Notes: a model not told the origin generated them from the letters alone. Positions 1 to 9,145 are shown, counted from the first letter of the stretch. The stretch: 64,000 nucleotides of DNA from an uncultured Saprospiraceae bacterium (GCA_937941765.1 CALDGQ010000069.1:1-64000), one strand, 5' to 3'. A program made the numbers and translations.

Positions 1-238
1 CCTCACTGAATTTGAAACTAATGAATTTAATTTAGGTATTGGTAAGCATCCTATCGCAGCAGGTAAAGGTTCAGGAGGACGACAATATGATATTGTAAAA
101 GGACATCCAGAAAAGTCAATTATGGTCTATCGAATGGAAACCAATAATCCGGGAGAAATGATGCCAGAGGTAGCTAGAAAATTAGTCCATCATGAAGGAG
201 TACAGTTGGTTAAAGAATGGATAATAGCTATGAAGTAG
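1..238 (+). CDS. C-terminal end of a probable SO2930-type diheme c-type cytochrome (partial)
   Basis: The window opens inside a gene; reading from base 2 the frame is open for 78 codons to the TAG at 236-238. The tail contains YRMETNNPGEMMPE, then VHHEGVQLVKEWI. I recognise this as the end of the SO2930/HNE_0200 family of periplasmic diheme c-type cytochromes, where an 'xYRMxSxxPGxMMPExGRxLVHxEGVxLIxxWI' ending is typical. The heme-binding CXXCH motifs would lie upstream of the window and are not seen, so the electron-transfer role is inferred from family resemblance only. Confidence 0.55.
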   Translation, partial: LTEFETNEFNLGIGKHPIAAGKGSGGRQYDIVKGHPEKSIMVYRMETNNPGEMMPEVARKLVHHEGVQLVKEWIIAMK

Positions 239-313
239 TAAGGTTTAAGTATTGAAGTTATTCAACAAGCTGGGCAGTAAGTTATGCGATATATTACAAA
301 ATCGTAAATTGTC

Positions 314-937
314 ATGATAAAAAAAACAAGAAAGAAGTTTCGAAGAAAAGATAATAAAACAAATAAAGTGTTATTCATCCTTCTGGGTTTACTCAGTTTA
401 GGAATAATTTATCTTGGACTATCAAAATTACATTGGCTTTGGAACCTATTAACTTTGCCAATTGGATTGTCTTTTTTGATTACAAGTATTATTAATTACA
501 AAAAAACAAATCATGAAATCCACGAAATTGAATTTTCAAAAAACACAGTTAATATTAAATATTTAAACGAAGTTTATAAGGAAATTAGTAACGAAAAAAT
601 TAGTTATTCTATTCTTATAAAGAAAAGTGTTAAACCAGTAAAGGCAATCGAGATTATTGAAAATAGAAAGACCAATTTGATCCGAGGGAAAAGTTTAAGA
701 ATAATTAAATTTTCGAAATGGGAAAGTGAAATTGAACTAATTGCAAGAGCATTAATTCAGAATGAATTTCAAAGAAAGAAGTGGAAATTTAGTTGGGGTT
801 TTGGAGACTTTCTTTTGATTTTTGCTATTCTTTTTGGAGGAAGTGAAAATCTTGTAGAAGGTTTTATTGGAGATGTAGGATTGAATGTATCCGATGCTAT
901 TGGAGAAGTTGGGACTATCATTTCTGATGAGAAATAA
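314..937 (+). CDS. hypothetical membrane protein (207 aa)
   Basis: The family is not recognised. A strongly basic N-terminus (residues 1-17, K/R rich) is followed by two hydrophobic segments (about 19-37 and 43-60), which fits a two-helix membrane anchor. A soluble middle part of about 95 residues follows, then a third hydrophobic stretch near 158-180 with a Gly-rich end. The layout of short membrane hairpin plus small soluble domain resembles PH-like membrane proteins, but no motif confirms this. It stands alone between the cytochrome tail and the intron relic. The ATG at 314 is the only sensible start. Confidence 0.55.
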   Translation: MIKKTRKKFRRKDNKTNKVLFILLGLLSLGIIYLGLSKLHWLWNLLTLPIGLSFLITSIINYKKTNHEIHEIEFSKNTVNIKYLNEVYKEISNEKISYSILIKKSVKPVKAIEIIENRKTNLIRGKSLRIIKFSKWESEIELIARALIQNEFQRKKWKFSWGFGDFLLIFAILFGGSENLVEGFIGDVGLNVSDAIGEVGTIISDEK

Positions 938-951
938 ATTATATAACATCA

Positions 952-1289
952 AACTTTTAAAACCTATAATCGAGTAGACGGCTCCACCAACAAACAGTTG
1001 ACGGAGTGCGCCTCTAACACCACCTGCCATACGGTTCTCCTCGATTATCTCGGGACAAGCTGTACTAGGCGGTTCAATGACTTGACCTAACGGCATGATA
1101 ATATTCCATCACGGAAATGTAACCACGTTGTTTTAAACGAGCAATCGTTATGGTTGAGCCCAAAATGGGACTTTATGAGATGCGCCTGTTACCCATTCTG
1201 CTTCTGCTCCATGCACAAGCCATTTCTTTTTTGACGCCTAATTTAATAAGACTCTTACGTCTTTTGTAATAGTTGTCTTTCCTACTCCT
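952..1289 (-). mobile_element. Degenerate 3' part of a group II intron: maturase C-terminus plus RNA tail
   Basis: On the minus strand, 1289-1074 reads as the end of a group II intron reverse transcriptase/maturase: LIKLGVKKEMACAWSRSRMG, an in-frame TAA (1175-1173), then SPILGSTITIARLKQRGYIS and a short tail. This is the LtrA-type C-terminus, broken by one stop and with no catalytic domain left. Just downstream, 1091-968 carries an intron-tail signature: GAACCGCC, later GGTGGTGTTAGAGG, then a stem of the GGCGCACTCC / GGAGCC type and the terminal CTACTCGAT. The ACCGCCT and AGGTGGT arms can pair as a domain V-like helix. This is a dead 5'-truncated element. Confidence 0.7.
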
Positions 1290-1495
1290 TTGGGAATTTG
1301 TTATTAGTATCGAACGGTAAAAGTGTACATGTTCGTCGTTCAAAGTACGAGTAACTATTCATAGTGCCTTGAGATTGATCTGATGATGATAAATCTAATT
1401 TATTGGCGATTATAAAAGGAATCCAATAAAAATGCGGAACCAACTTCTAACAGTGATTCCACATTTTAATATTGTTATCTAAAACATTCGACTTA

Positions 1496-3685
1496 TCAAT
1501 AAATCACAAATCGACCTACCTCAATCTGCCCTTCCGCATTCGTCAATTTCAACAAATAAACACCAGCAATGAGTTTTTCGGATAAATGAACTTGTCCATT
1601 ATTAGTCCGACCACTATCTATTTGTTGTCCATCAATTCTGAAGATATTGTATGCCGAATTTTGATTAAAATTCCCTTCTATAAAAACAGCTGTTCCGCGT
1701 CTCACTGGATTTGGAGAAAGGATTAACTCAAAATTTTCTGGAATTACTTCTTTCGTCTCAACAGTAATCGGCAAAAAATCGTCCCCTACTCTATGGAAAG
1801 TAGTATTGGTAATAATAGGATCATTGAAATCGAAATAAATTCCAGCAGAATTTTCGATCAGTGTTTCTAAAGGGACATCTACGTTTTGTGATATTTCAAA
1901 TTCAATCCAACCATTTGATGCTGGTTCATTGACGAAACTATCAGGCAGCATAATGTTATCGAATGTAAATGAAATTTCTCGATCTATGATGTCTACTATA
2001 TAACTATGGCTACTTGCTCCTGGACGGAACGTATTCAAATCCAGATATTCAGAAATTTCATCGGTGATTTTTACAGTAAAAGCAGTATCTGTACCTGTGT
2101 TTTGGAAACGGATTAAATATTGCAAATCAACATTTTGATAAATGTAATGTTCGTCGCCATAACCTCTAGGAAAACCTTGTTTATCATTTGGATCATAAGA
2201 TCCTACTACTTCTTGACACAACTCATCATAAGTATCCCCATAATCTGCAACTGGAAACATAGAATAAAAACCAGTTTCAAATATACCATTGGTCGCACAA
2301 CCTTCAACAGTTGCACTTGGTAGATTATTCCAAGGATGATTTTCGGATTGATTTGCTTCTACTCGATAAGTAGCTCCATCAGCCGAAAAATTTAACAGCT
2401 GAGCATCTCCTTCGTTTAATAGAAAAGTTCCTTCTTCCCAAATTTCTGCATTTCTAATGACTCGATAATTTAAAGGAGTGGTCATGTCAGCTCCTTTATT
2501 TAAAATTGAAAATTGGAGGTCATTGTTATCACATGTTCCTTGCATCGCAATATCAACTCCATCCCAATCTGGAGCAGGCAAAGCACAACCATCATCTGGA
2601 AAAATTTGAGCGATGGAACAAAAAGTCATACCAAGTTCTGCATCACAACTTAATTCCGCAACATATTGAAAAGCACTACAAGCACCATATTCAACATCTC
2701 CAAGTTCAAATGTATAATCATTGTTATTTTCAACATATGGGATTGAACTCGAAACTATTGTAAACAATGGATCAAGCGTAAGGGTCACAAATGCATTCTC
2801 AGCAACGACACTTCCAACATTGCAGTAATCGACATAAAAATTATTTTCAAAACATCTTCTTAAAATTGGACTCGCAATATCTACGGTAAGTGCAGGACAA
2901 CTAAGGACTGATTCTATTGGAAGATTAACTGTTTCTTCCAGCTCATAATCTGGAAATGAAACATTTACAGGCACACTACAATTAGTCCAAATAAAGGAAG
3001 GTGGAATAACTTGAACAACATAATTCCCAGTGTCAACAAACAACTTGTAATTTCCAAACGCATCAGTATAAGTAGTTCGAGTATAATTATCTTTTTCAAC
3101 AGTCACTTTGAAATTACCCAATGAATTTTCTCCACTATCGACTGTACAATTTAGATTTTCATCATGAGCAACTTGACCTATAATCTTACTAACGGGAGAT
3201 GATTCCGTTGACAATCCGAGCTCTACAATTTCACCACTATTTAAAGCATCCTTTAAATTTTGACAATCACTTGAAGAAAGCATTATAGTTGGAATAGTGA
3301 CTACCGTACTATCTAAATTCGCCATTGTAACTACCTCATCATTAAAGTTACAAATGATACAAGCGATGGCACCAGCAACTTCTACATTTATTGCTTTTTC
3401 TACAAACAAACATTCTCCTCGATCTACCAGCGCAATTTTTTGTGATAAACTATTCACTGAAGTGCATGCCAGCGAGTCTATTCCATTGGTCGCATAAGCT
3501 AATTCTCCATAAATTGGCGTGTCAATAGATCCACCAAATTGTGCCCCTCCAATTTCAGAAGATGGAATAGATTCGTAATATGGCGTAAGGATATTTAGAA
3601 AAAAGTCAGCACCATCAGTTTGTGCAACAAGACTTTGACTTATAAAAAGAATGCTAATTATTGTTAGTAATTTAAATTGCTTCAT
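1496..3685 (-). CDS. T9SS-exported protein with PA domain, SdrD-B-like and DUF7619-like domains (729 aa)
   Basis: Large exported protein. From the chosen start (ATG complement 3683-3685) the N-terminus MKQFKLLTIISILFISQSLV-AQ is a clean signal peptide; an in-frame start at 3709 would put eight extra residues in front. Order: a protease-associated (PA) fold at about residues 45-160 (IALVDRGECLFVEKA, GAIACIICN), a carboxypeptidase-regulatory/SdrD-B-like segment near 170-240, repeat-like beta domains, then an SYDPNDK-initiated domain (about 500-640; LQYLIRFQNTGTDTA, ENSAGIYFDFNDPIITN) as in DUF7619. The last 80 residues (LSPNPVRRGTAVFIEG ... GVYLLKLTNAEGQIEVGRFVIY) are a type A T9SS sorting domain. 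No protease catalytic residues are seen, so it is probably a surface or adhesive protein. Confidence 0.85.
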   Translation of the reverse strand: MKQFKLLTIISILFISQSLVAQTDGADFFLNILTPYYESIPSSEIGGAQFGGSIDTPIYGELAYATNGIDSLACTSVNSLSQKIALVDRGECLFVEKAINVEVAGAIACIICNFNDEVVTMANLDSTVVTIPTIMLSSSDCQNLKDALNSGEIVELGLSTESSPVSKIIGQVAHDENLNCTVDSGENSLGNFKVTVEKDNYTRTTYTDAFGNYKLFVDTGNYVVQVIPPSFIWTNCSVPVNVSFPDYELEETVNLPIESVLSCPALTVDIASPILRRCFENNFYVDYCNVGSVVAENAFVTLTLDPLFTIVSSSIPYVENNNDYTFELGDVEYGACSAFQYVAELSCDAELGMTFCSIAQIFPDDGCALPAPDWDGVDIAMQGTCDNNDLQFSILNKGADMTTPLNYRVIRNAEIWEEGTFLLNEGDAQLLNFSADGATYRVEANQSENHPWNNLPSATVEGCATNGIFETGFYSMFPVADYGDTYDELCQEVVGSYDPNDKQGFPRGYGDEHYIYQNVDLQYLIRFQNTGTDTAFTVKITDEISEYLDLNTFRPGASSHSYIVDIIDREISFTFDNIMLPDSFVNEPASNGWIEFEISQNVDVPLETLIENSAGIYFDFNDPIITNTTFHRVGDDFLPITVETKEVIPENFELILSPNPVRRGTAVFIEGNFNQNSAYNIFRIDGQQIDSGRTNNGQVHLSEKLIAGVYLLKLTNAEGQIEVGRFVIY

Positions 3686-3709
3686 AAAATGTTTTTTAAG
3701 GTAAATCAA

Positions 3710-4219
3710 AAAATAAACTTGATTTCAAAGGTCGCTATTCGATTACAAAATAACTAAATGGATGAGAATATAACTGCTTATTTATATATATGACAAATAA
3801 TAGTCAGTTTTAGGTTACTCCTTTTTGCTTTCAAAAATAAAATAAGAAACATTTCTGTAACACTCGTTTGTAGTCATTTGTTTATCAAATATCTTCTTTT
3901 CTGGATATGAGATTATCAATAATAAATGCTTTAAAACATTTTACTAATCGGAAATAAATAAAAATACTTTACTAGATGGCTCCTCTAACAATTAGTTGAC
4001 GGAGTGTGCCGTTCACAGCGCTGCTGAACGTCGCACTTGAAACATTCTAAATCCGTAAACATTTTGTTTAAAATGATGATTAGCCTAAATTTATCATGTT
4101 AATTCAATTTGCGGGTAAAAGCATAAATAAGACCTTTTTTAAAGGTTTAGAGAATTGTGTAATTTCATTCTAATTCTCTGAATAAAAAATGAAGCTCGGA
4201 AAATGAAATTGGTGGGTTT
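3710..4219. other. Gene-free stretch holding a second intron-tail-like hairpin
   Basis: No convincing ORF. The only structure seen is at 3966-4030. Read on the minus strand it has GGCACACTCCGTCAACTA, an A/T loop, then GAGGAGCC, closely matching the last stem of the group II intron relic near 1 kb. It is preceded by a small hairpin with arms CGTTCA/TGAACG. The rest is AT-rich upstream sequence for the flanking genes. Confidence 0.45.
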
Positions 4220-5041
4220 TTGCACAAACTGTTATTAGCTTTCACAAAAAAAGGAAAAAAACTATCTACGACTTTGGAAAATAAGCTAAAACCTAAAATA
4301 GATTCATTAGAAATAAATGGACAAATAGTCAATTTTGCTATTGCTATCGTTTTAGCAAGATGTATCCTTTTGGTAGGTGTCCAAGGAATCTTAGCTTTCT
4401 TATTTTTTTCGAATGGAAATCAAACCCCTTGGGTAAGTGCTGCTGAATGGTGGACTGTTTATGGGACTGTCGTAGATTTATCATGCTTACTTTTACTTTT
4501 TCTGGCCTTAAAAAAAGAAGGCAAGAAAATATCATCTCTTTTGGATTTTAGCAAAGTTAAATTTGTAAAAGATATAAAATCAGGTCTCCTGATATTTTTT
4601 TTGATATTCCCGCTAATAGGATTGTTATATTCGTTTGGAACAGGTTACTTAATATTCAATGAAAATACCTTAAACTTAATTTCGGGACAGCTTGCCGAAA
4701 GAACATTGCCAAGATGGGCTTTTTTTTATAGTATCTTAATCTGGTGGATTATCTGGTCTACAACAGAGGAATTAACATATCAGGCGTATAGTCTTCCGAG
4801 ATTGATGAAGAAACATAGCCAAATAAAAGTTATAATATTTATTGGTTTTTTTTGGGCACTCCAACATAGTTTTTTACCACTAATTTTTGATTTGAGATAT
4901 ATGGTTTGGAGATTGGTAACATTTTTTCCATTAGTCATATGCCTTATGATTTCATATATTAAGACGGGAAGAATTACTCCAGTAATCATTGCTCATGCAC
5001 TAATGGATATAAATGCAGCATATTGGACTTTCAAACATTGA
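4220..5041 (+). CDS. CPBP (CAAX/Rce1-type) intramembrane metalloprotease
   Basis: Polytopic membrane protein of 273 residues. The CPBP signature is visible in order: motif 1 STTEELTYQAYSLPRL (about residues 181-196, with the catalytic EE pair and following arginine), motif 2 ALQHSFLPL (about 213-221, metal-ligand His), and motif 3 IAHALMDINAA (about 258-268, His with Asp/Asn). Five to seven hydrophobic helices surround them. The family includes eukaryotic Rce1-like prenyl proteases and bacteriocin self-immunity proteins; the substrate here is unknown. The frame has no ATG near its front and a stop at 4190, so TTG at 4220 is the best start; an upstream ATG at 4203 is out of frame. Confidence 0.8.
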   Translation: MHKLLLAFTKKGKKLSTTLENKLKPKIDSLEINGQIVNFAIAIVLARCILLVGVQGILAFLFFSNGNQTPWVSAAEWWTVYGTVVDLSCLLLLFLALKKEGKKISSLLDFSKVKFVKDIKSGLLIFFLIFPLIGLLYSFGTGYLIFNENTLNLISGQLAERTLPRWAFFYSILIWWIIWSTTEELTYQAYSLPRLMKKHSQIKVIIFIGFFWALQHSFLPLIFDLRYMVWRLVTFFPLVICLMISYIKTGRITPVIIAHALMDINAAYWTFKH

Positions 5042-5270
5042 ATTTGTAAAGAAAAAAAAAGGCGAAAAGAAATCTTAGCTGATCACATCATATCTTTTTC
5101 TCAGGTTGACAGAGATATCAATACCGGTTAAAATCATACTTCCGAATTCTATTCCCAAATTTTTAAATGAGAATTTATTAAATTTTCAAATTTCAGTTAG
5201 ATTTTTCGTTGATTAGACTCCATTGCGGAACAAGAATGTTGTTCGCCAGTGAACAAGAAAGAGATACGAT

Positions 5271-6728
5271 CTAGTCTAAATTTAATTCAACTATTTTTTC
5301 TCTCCGCATATCCATTGTTTTGTCGAGGTAATGTGCTAAGCGTGGATTACGTTCTATCATAAGCATGACCTCGGCAGGACTGATTGCCAATACCTCCAGG
5401 TCGCTCATTGCTAAAACGGAAAAGGATCCTGTTTTATCGGTAAATAGAGTAATTTCCCCAAAAAAATCACCGTTTTCCAATGAGCTGACTTTGACTTGGG
5501 TACCAGTTTTATCTGCTGTTGAAAGTCTTGCATTGCCCTCTATTAGAATGTAAAGTGTGCCTGTCAAATCTCCTTGTTGAATAACATATTCCCCTCTTCC
5601 ATAGTATTCCAATTCCGTTCCTCCAATTATGTCTTTGACATTATCATAATCTATTGGCAAAAGATTAGGCAAGGTATTCAGGACTTGATTTAGGCGAATA
5701 GATTTTTCATGCACAATAGATTTATTGTCACTTCTTTGATGTATATCCAATTGAGGGAAAGGAATTGTCAAGTCATATCGACGAGAAGTGTACCATACCC
5801 GCGTCATAAAATCATCCATGATTTCTTCATGCGTCATATATCCCATGATGGCAAATTCAATCTCATAAACAATCTGTGATGCTGCATAATCCGAAGTTTT
5901 TATTTCAGGTGGCGGGTCGTGCAAAATGCCAGGTGTTGCAAGACAAGTTTCCATCAGTGCATCTTTGACTCGATTGGGTGCAATGTCGTAAGCGAAACCC
6001 AAGTTTACTTTTAAGATATGAGCTCTACTAGGTCGACTATAATTTTCGATGATGCCTTGTCCGATAACAAGATGTGGTATGATGACCATTTCATTTTCTC
6101 GGGTCAGCAAACGAATAGCTCTCCAATTCATTTCGATCACAGTACCAATATTGTCTTCTATTTTGATAACCTCTCCTTCTGAAAATGGCTTCTCATATAA
6201 CAATGCAATTCCAGAAAATAAATTACCAAGCGTATCTTGCAAAGCCAAACCTAAAACAAATGAACCCAATCCCAAAGCGGTCACCAAACCGCCTAAATCT
6301 GCTCCCCAAACTGCTGACAAAACGATTGCACCGCCAAGCAAAACCATGAATACTCGAAAAATATCAAGAAATAATTGAGGTACTTTACTTTTTATTAAAC
6401 TTCTTTCTCCTCCTGTAAAAAATAAGACATTGATAATCGCAATCAAAGCATTGATCACCAGAATCCAGATGATGGTCTCGATTATTTTAACGAAATTGGT
6501 ATCTCTCGTATATCCAGCAACCTGTGTAAACACTACCGTAATGGCCACCAATGGCAGAATAATATTGCGAATCAGCCGTATGGGTGGTGATAGATTAAGC
6601 GCATCTTTATCCATTCGATAAATAAGCTCATTGAATACAATGACCAATACCGGTACACCAATGATCATAAGCAGGCCATATTGATATATTTCTCCACCAA
6701 AAAAGTCACTGAACGAAAAATCAAACAT
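5271..6728 (-). CDS. MscS-family channel with C-terminal cyclic-nucleotide-binding domain
   Basis: 485 residues. Transmembrane helices occupy roughly residues 15-180; the pore helix region GLGSFVLGLALQDTLGNLF and the beta domain GEVIKIEDNIGTVIEMNWRA are classic MscS. Residues 365-480 form a cyclic-nucleotide-binding domain (GEYVIQQGD, LYILIEGNARL, GDFFGEITLFTD). This architecture is that of the bacterial CNG channels of the MscS superfamily, which are thought to be gated by cyclic nucleotide rather than by tension. The arginine that normally holds the cyclic phosphate (GE-x-ALL-x4-R-S-A) is Gly434 here. The gene starts 18 nt after the stop of the nucleotide cyclase, so the two very probably form one operon. 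Confidence 0.88.
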   Translation of the reverse strand: MFDFSFSDFFGGEIYQYGLLMIIGVPVLVIVFNELIYRMDKDALNLSPPIRLIRNIILPLVAITVVFTQVAGYTRDTNFVKIIETIIWILVINALIAIINVLFFTGGERSLIKSKVPQLFLDIFRVFMVLLGGAIVLSAVWGADLGGLVTALGLGSFVLGLALQDTLGNLFSGIALLYEKPFSEGEVIKIEDNIGTVIEMNWRAIRLLTRENEMVIIPHLVIGQGIIENYSRPSRAHILKVNLGFAYDIAPNRVKDALMETCLATPGILHDPPPEIKTSDYAASQIVYEIEFAIMGYMTHEEIMDDFMTRVWYTSRRYDLTIPFPQLDIHQRSDNKSIVHEKSIRLNQVLNTLPNLLPIDYDNVKDIIGGTELEYYGRGEYVIQQGDLTGTLYILIEGNARLSTADKTGTQVKVSSLENGDFFGEITLFTDKTGSFSVLAMSDLEVLAISPAEVMLMIERNPRLAHYLDKTMDMRREKIVELNLD

Positions 6729-6746
6729 ATGTTTTGCGCGTATTTT

Positions 6747-8858
6747 TTATTTATCGTTTGTATACATCCAAATCGACTCTATCCTTGGATTGGAATTTTG
6801 CACTTCCAATTTTTCATACTCGAAGAAATCTTTCGTGCGTTCGTACACAGTATTCGAGACGAGTACCGTATTATTAATCTTTTCATCTTTGATGCTAAAA
6901 GTATCATTAACAGTTTGACCAAACAAATCGTAGTTGAACTTGGTCGTTCCAATGATACCTGCAGTCACTTCACCAGAATGAATACCAAACTCTAAAGACA
7001 AAGAAAGTTGATGATTGATATTGAATTGTCCGATGATTAATTTTAATTCTTTGGCAAAATCTACCACTCTTTTGGCATGGTCTAATCGAGGTGAGAATAG
7101 TCCGCATGCAGCAAAATAAGTATCACCAATGGTCCGCAATTTTTCGACATAATGCTTTTTGCCCGCTGTATCGAATGCATCAATGAGATGATTAAGTAAA
7201 GTAACGGCCTCACGTGCACCAATTTTAGCAGTCAATTCCGAAAAGCCAACTACATCAATCGCAGTTAATGTCACATTAGAGTAAGTGTTTGCAATATTCT
7301 TTTCCCCTTTTTGCAAACGTGTAACTATTGTTTCTGGAATAAAATTGAGCATTAGCCGTTCATTTTCTATGCTTTGCTCTTCTATTTTGTGTTGTTGTGC
7401 ATCAATATCCGTAACCATCTTGTTAAACTGCTTACCCAATTCAGAAAACTCATCGCTCCCTTCAAGTTCAATACGGCTACTGAAATCACCTGCGCTCAGT
7501 TTACGGACTCCATCTGTTAATTTTTCAATTGGTTTCACAAAAATAGCTGCTAAATACATGGCAAGAAAAGTAACCAACAATGTGATTACACATAGGGCTA
7601 TAAAGACCTTCTTTTTCAAAGCTTCAATAGGCAAATTGGCTTCTGCTTCATCTATTTCCGATAAGATGGCCCATTTTAGTCCGTTTATTTTCAAGGGAGC
7701 AAAAGCACTTAATACAGGTTCGCCTCGATAATCTTTTATAATTTTAATATCCTTTTTACCAGATAATGCCAATTCTGCTCCTTCCGTTTTGACTCGCTGT
7801 TGTAAAATCGTAGTACCGACTCGGTACATTAGATCCGTCTTTTCATCATCGACACCAATATCTTTCATTACTTGTTTAAAGCCCAATGTATCTTGTAAAT
7901 AAAATCTAGAAACAGAGCGCATTAAATAATCTTCGCCAATAAGGTAAGTCTCCCCACTTTCTCCCAAACCATCTTCTTTCCAATTTCCGTTACCAGTCAT
8001 AATATTATTTACCTCATCTATTGGCAATTGTAGAATAAGTGCACCGATTGTTTCACTACCTTCCGTGATAGTACGTCCAATAAAAGAAGCGGGTGCGCCA
8101 TAAGAAGGTCGATAGGATTTAAAATCAACGATTTGAGCTTTGCTAATATCTCTGTTGTCACGCAATTGATGAGCGAGATCAGCAAGATTACTTTGTCGGT
8201 ATGGTCCTGAGTATAGATTAGTGGCAAAATCAGTTTCCTTATAGACGGAATACACAATGTCCCCTGTTTCCAAATCGACTAAAAAGAGGTCATAAAAACC
8301 AAATTTGGTGACAATATTCGATAAATAATCGTGATGTTTTCGGTGATCCTGAGAGTAGTCACTCTTATCCTTAGCATATCTAAGCAAGTGCTTTTCACCG
8401 ATAGGATTATCATTCTGTACTATGTATTCGTATTGTAGATAACAAGCAGCTTGACTTGTAGGATAATATAATTCCGTAGAAGGTTTGATATCCATATTTT
8501 CGGAGAGCCGATCCACAAACTTATCGTAGTGTATAGACAATTCTTGTCTGCAATCTACTTGCAGTTTATTATTTGATAGTTTACGGAATCCTTTTTTGAA
8601 ATCCTTGAGTGCGTTAAGTATTTCCTTATTGTCTGCCATGATTTCCACGACACTTTCTGTCTGCTCAAAATAAGTCTCGATTTGATATTGTTTAGACGCA
8701 CGAATCCCTTTGAGTTGATTGAAACTACCTTGTGTGATTGCTTCCTTACCATTTTGATACCCGATATATATCAAAACAAAAGCTGCAAAAGTACTGACCA
8801 TCAACAACATCAAAATAATGCGTGAGCGAATGCTTAGAAAGCGTGCGTTTAGTTTCAT
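6747..8858 (-). CDS. Membrane-bound class III nucleotide cyclase with extracytoplasmic sensor and HAMP
   Basis: 703 residues. One helix at about 13-33, a large extracytoplasmic sensor region (about 35-410, Cache-like spacing), a second helix near 415-440, a HAMP domain (KPIEKLTDGVRKLSAGDFSS) and a short coiled coil precede a class III adenylate/guanylate cyclase domain (about 528-690). Metal-binding aspartates are present: Asp535 (TAIDVVGF) and Asp579 (LRTIGDTYFA). The EK before LRTIGD and the D of YDLFGQTVN suit ATP. The transition-state arginine expected four residues after the TVN asparagine is Ser655 (TVNDTFS). It is the first gene of an operon with the MscS/CNBD channel, its likely receptor. 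Confidence 0.85.
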   Translation of the reverse strand: MKLNARFLSIRSRIILMLLMVSTFAAFVLIYIGYQNGKEAITQGSFNQLKGIRASKQYQIETYFEQTESVVEIMADNKEILNALKDFKKGFRKLSNNKLQVDCRQELSIHYDKFVDRLSENMDIKPSTELYYPTSQAACYLQYEYIVQNDNPIGEKHLLRYAKDKSDYSQDHRKHHDYLSNIVTKFGFYDLFLVDLETGDIVYSVYKETDFATNLYSGPYRQSNLADLAHQLRDNRDISKAQIVDFKSYRPSYGAPASFIGRTITEGSETIGALILQLPIDEVNNIMTGNGNWKEDGLGESGETYLIGEDYLMRSVSRFYLQDTLGFKQVMKDIGVDDEKTDLMYRVGTTILQQRVKTEGAELALSGKKDIKIIKDYRGEPVLSAFAPLKINGLKWAILSEIDEAEANLPIEALKKKVFIALCVITLLVTFLAMYLAAIFVKPIEKLTDGVRKLSAGDFSSRIELEGSDEFSELGKQFNKMVTDIDAQQHKIEEQSIENERLMLNFIPETIVTRLQKGEKNIANTYSNVTLTAIDVVGFSELTAKIGAREAVTLLNHLIDAFDTAGKKHYVEKLRTIGDTYFAACGLFSPRLDHAKRVVDFAKELKLIIGQFNINHQLSLSLEFGIHSGEVTAGIIGTTKFNYDLFGQTVNDTFSIKDEKINNTVLVSNTVYERTKDFFEYEKLEVQNSNPRIESIWMYTNDK

Positions 8859-8915
8859 TGTTCTCTTTCAGTTTTGAAATAAGAAGTCTAACTATATAAT
8901 TCAATTTCTACAAGT

Positions 8916-8947
8916 CAAATATAGATGTATTGTGTATATACAATACA
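8916..8947 (-). promoter_or_regulatory. Promoter with overlapping palindrome for the cyclase/channel operon
   Basis: On the minus strand TATATTTG (8923-8916) matches the Bacteroidota -7 box TAnnTTTG. A TTG lies 17 nt upstream as a -33 element. A 22-nt dyad with 8-nt arms TGTATTGT and ACAATACA (8926-8933 and 8940-8947, 6-nt spacer) covers the spacer and the -33 box, so a repressor bound there would block the polymerase. The cyclase ATG lies about 58 nt downstream. Confidence 0.55.
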
Positions 8948-9047
8948 GTCACATTCCCACTATAAATGACAACAATGTAACATTTTTAAGACGTTTCTAA
9001 CATAATCCATTGTCTGTTTTCCAAAACTCATATCGACTATCTGAACG

Positions 9048-9145
9048 AGCGAATACTCCAGCCACGCTTTCTATGTTGGATGACCAACTCCCGAGTATTT
9101 CTCGAAAATATTTATAGGTAATCTGGAAAATTACATCTGCTCACA
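9048..9145 (+). pseudogene. Relic of an AraC-type HTH C-terminus
   Basis: The frame around 9076-9145 reads AFYVG, stop, PTPEYFSKIFIGNLENYI. This lines up with VSFKVGFTTPEYFSRIFKKRFGKLP at the very end of the hybrid sensor kinase that starts 320 nt downstream. It contains a stop and has no body attached, so it is a decayed tail of a paralogue. Only about 25 codons are alignable by eye; the 28 bases before them are uncertain. Confidence 0.5.

Noticed and set aside
752-1096. 114-codon minus-strand ORF
   Set aside because: Its front half is the structured RNA tail of the intron relic and its back half is antisense to the membrane-protein gene, so the frame is accidental.
3966-4030. Integron attC site
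   Set aside because: TCTAACA and GTTGACGG-like pieces recall attC ends, but no matching GTTRRRY partner or cassette array is present; similarity to the intron tail is better.
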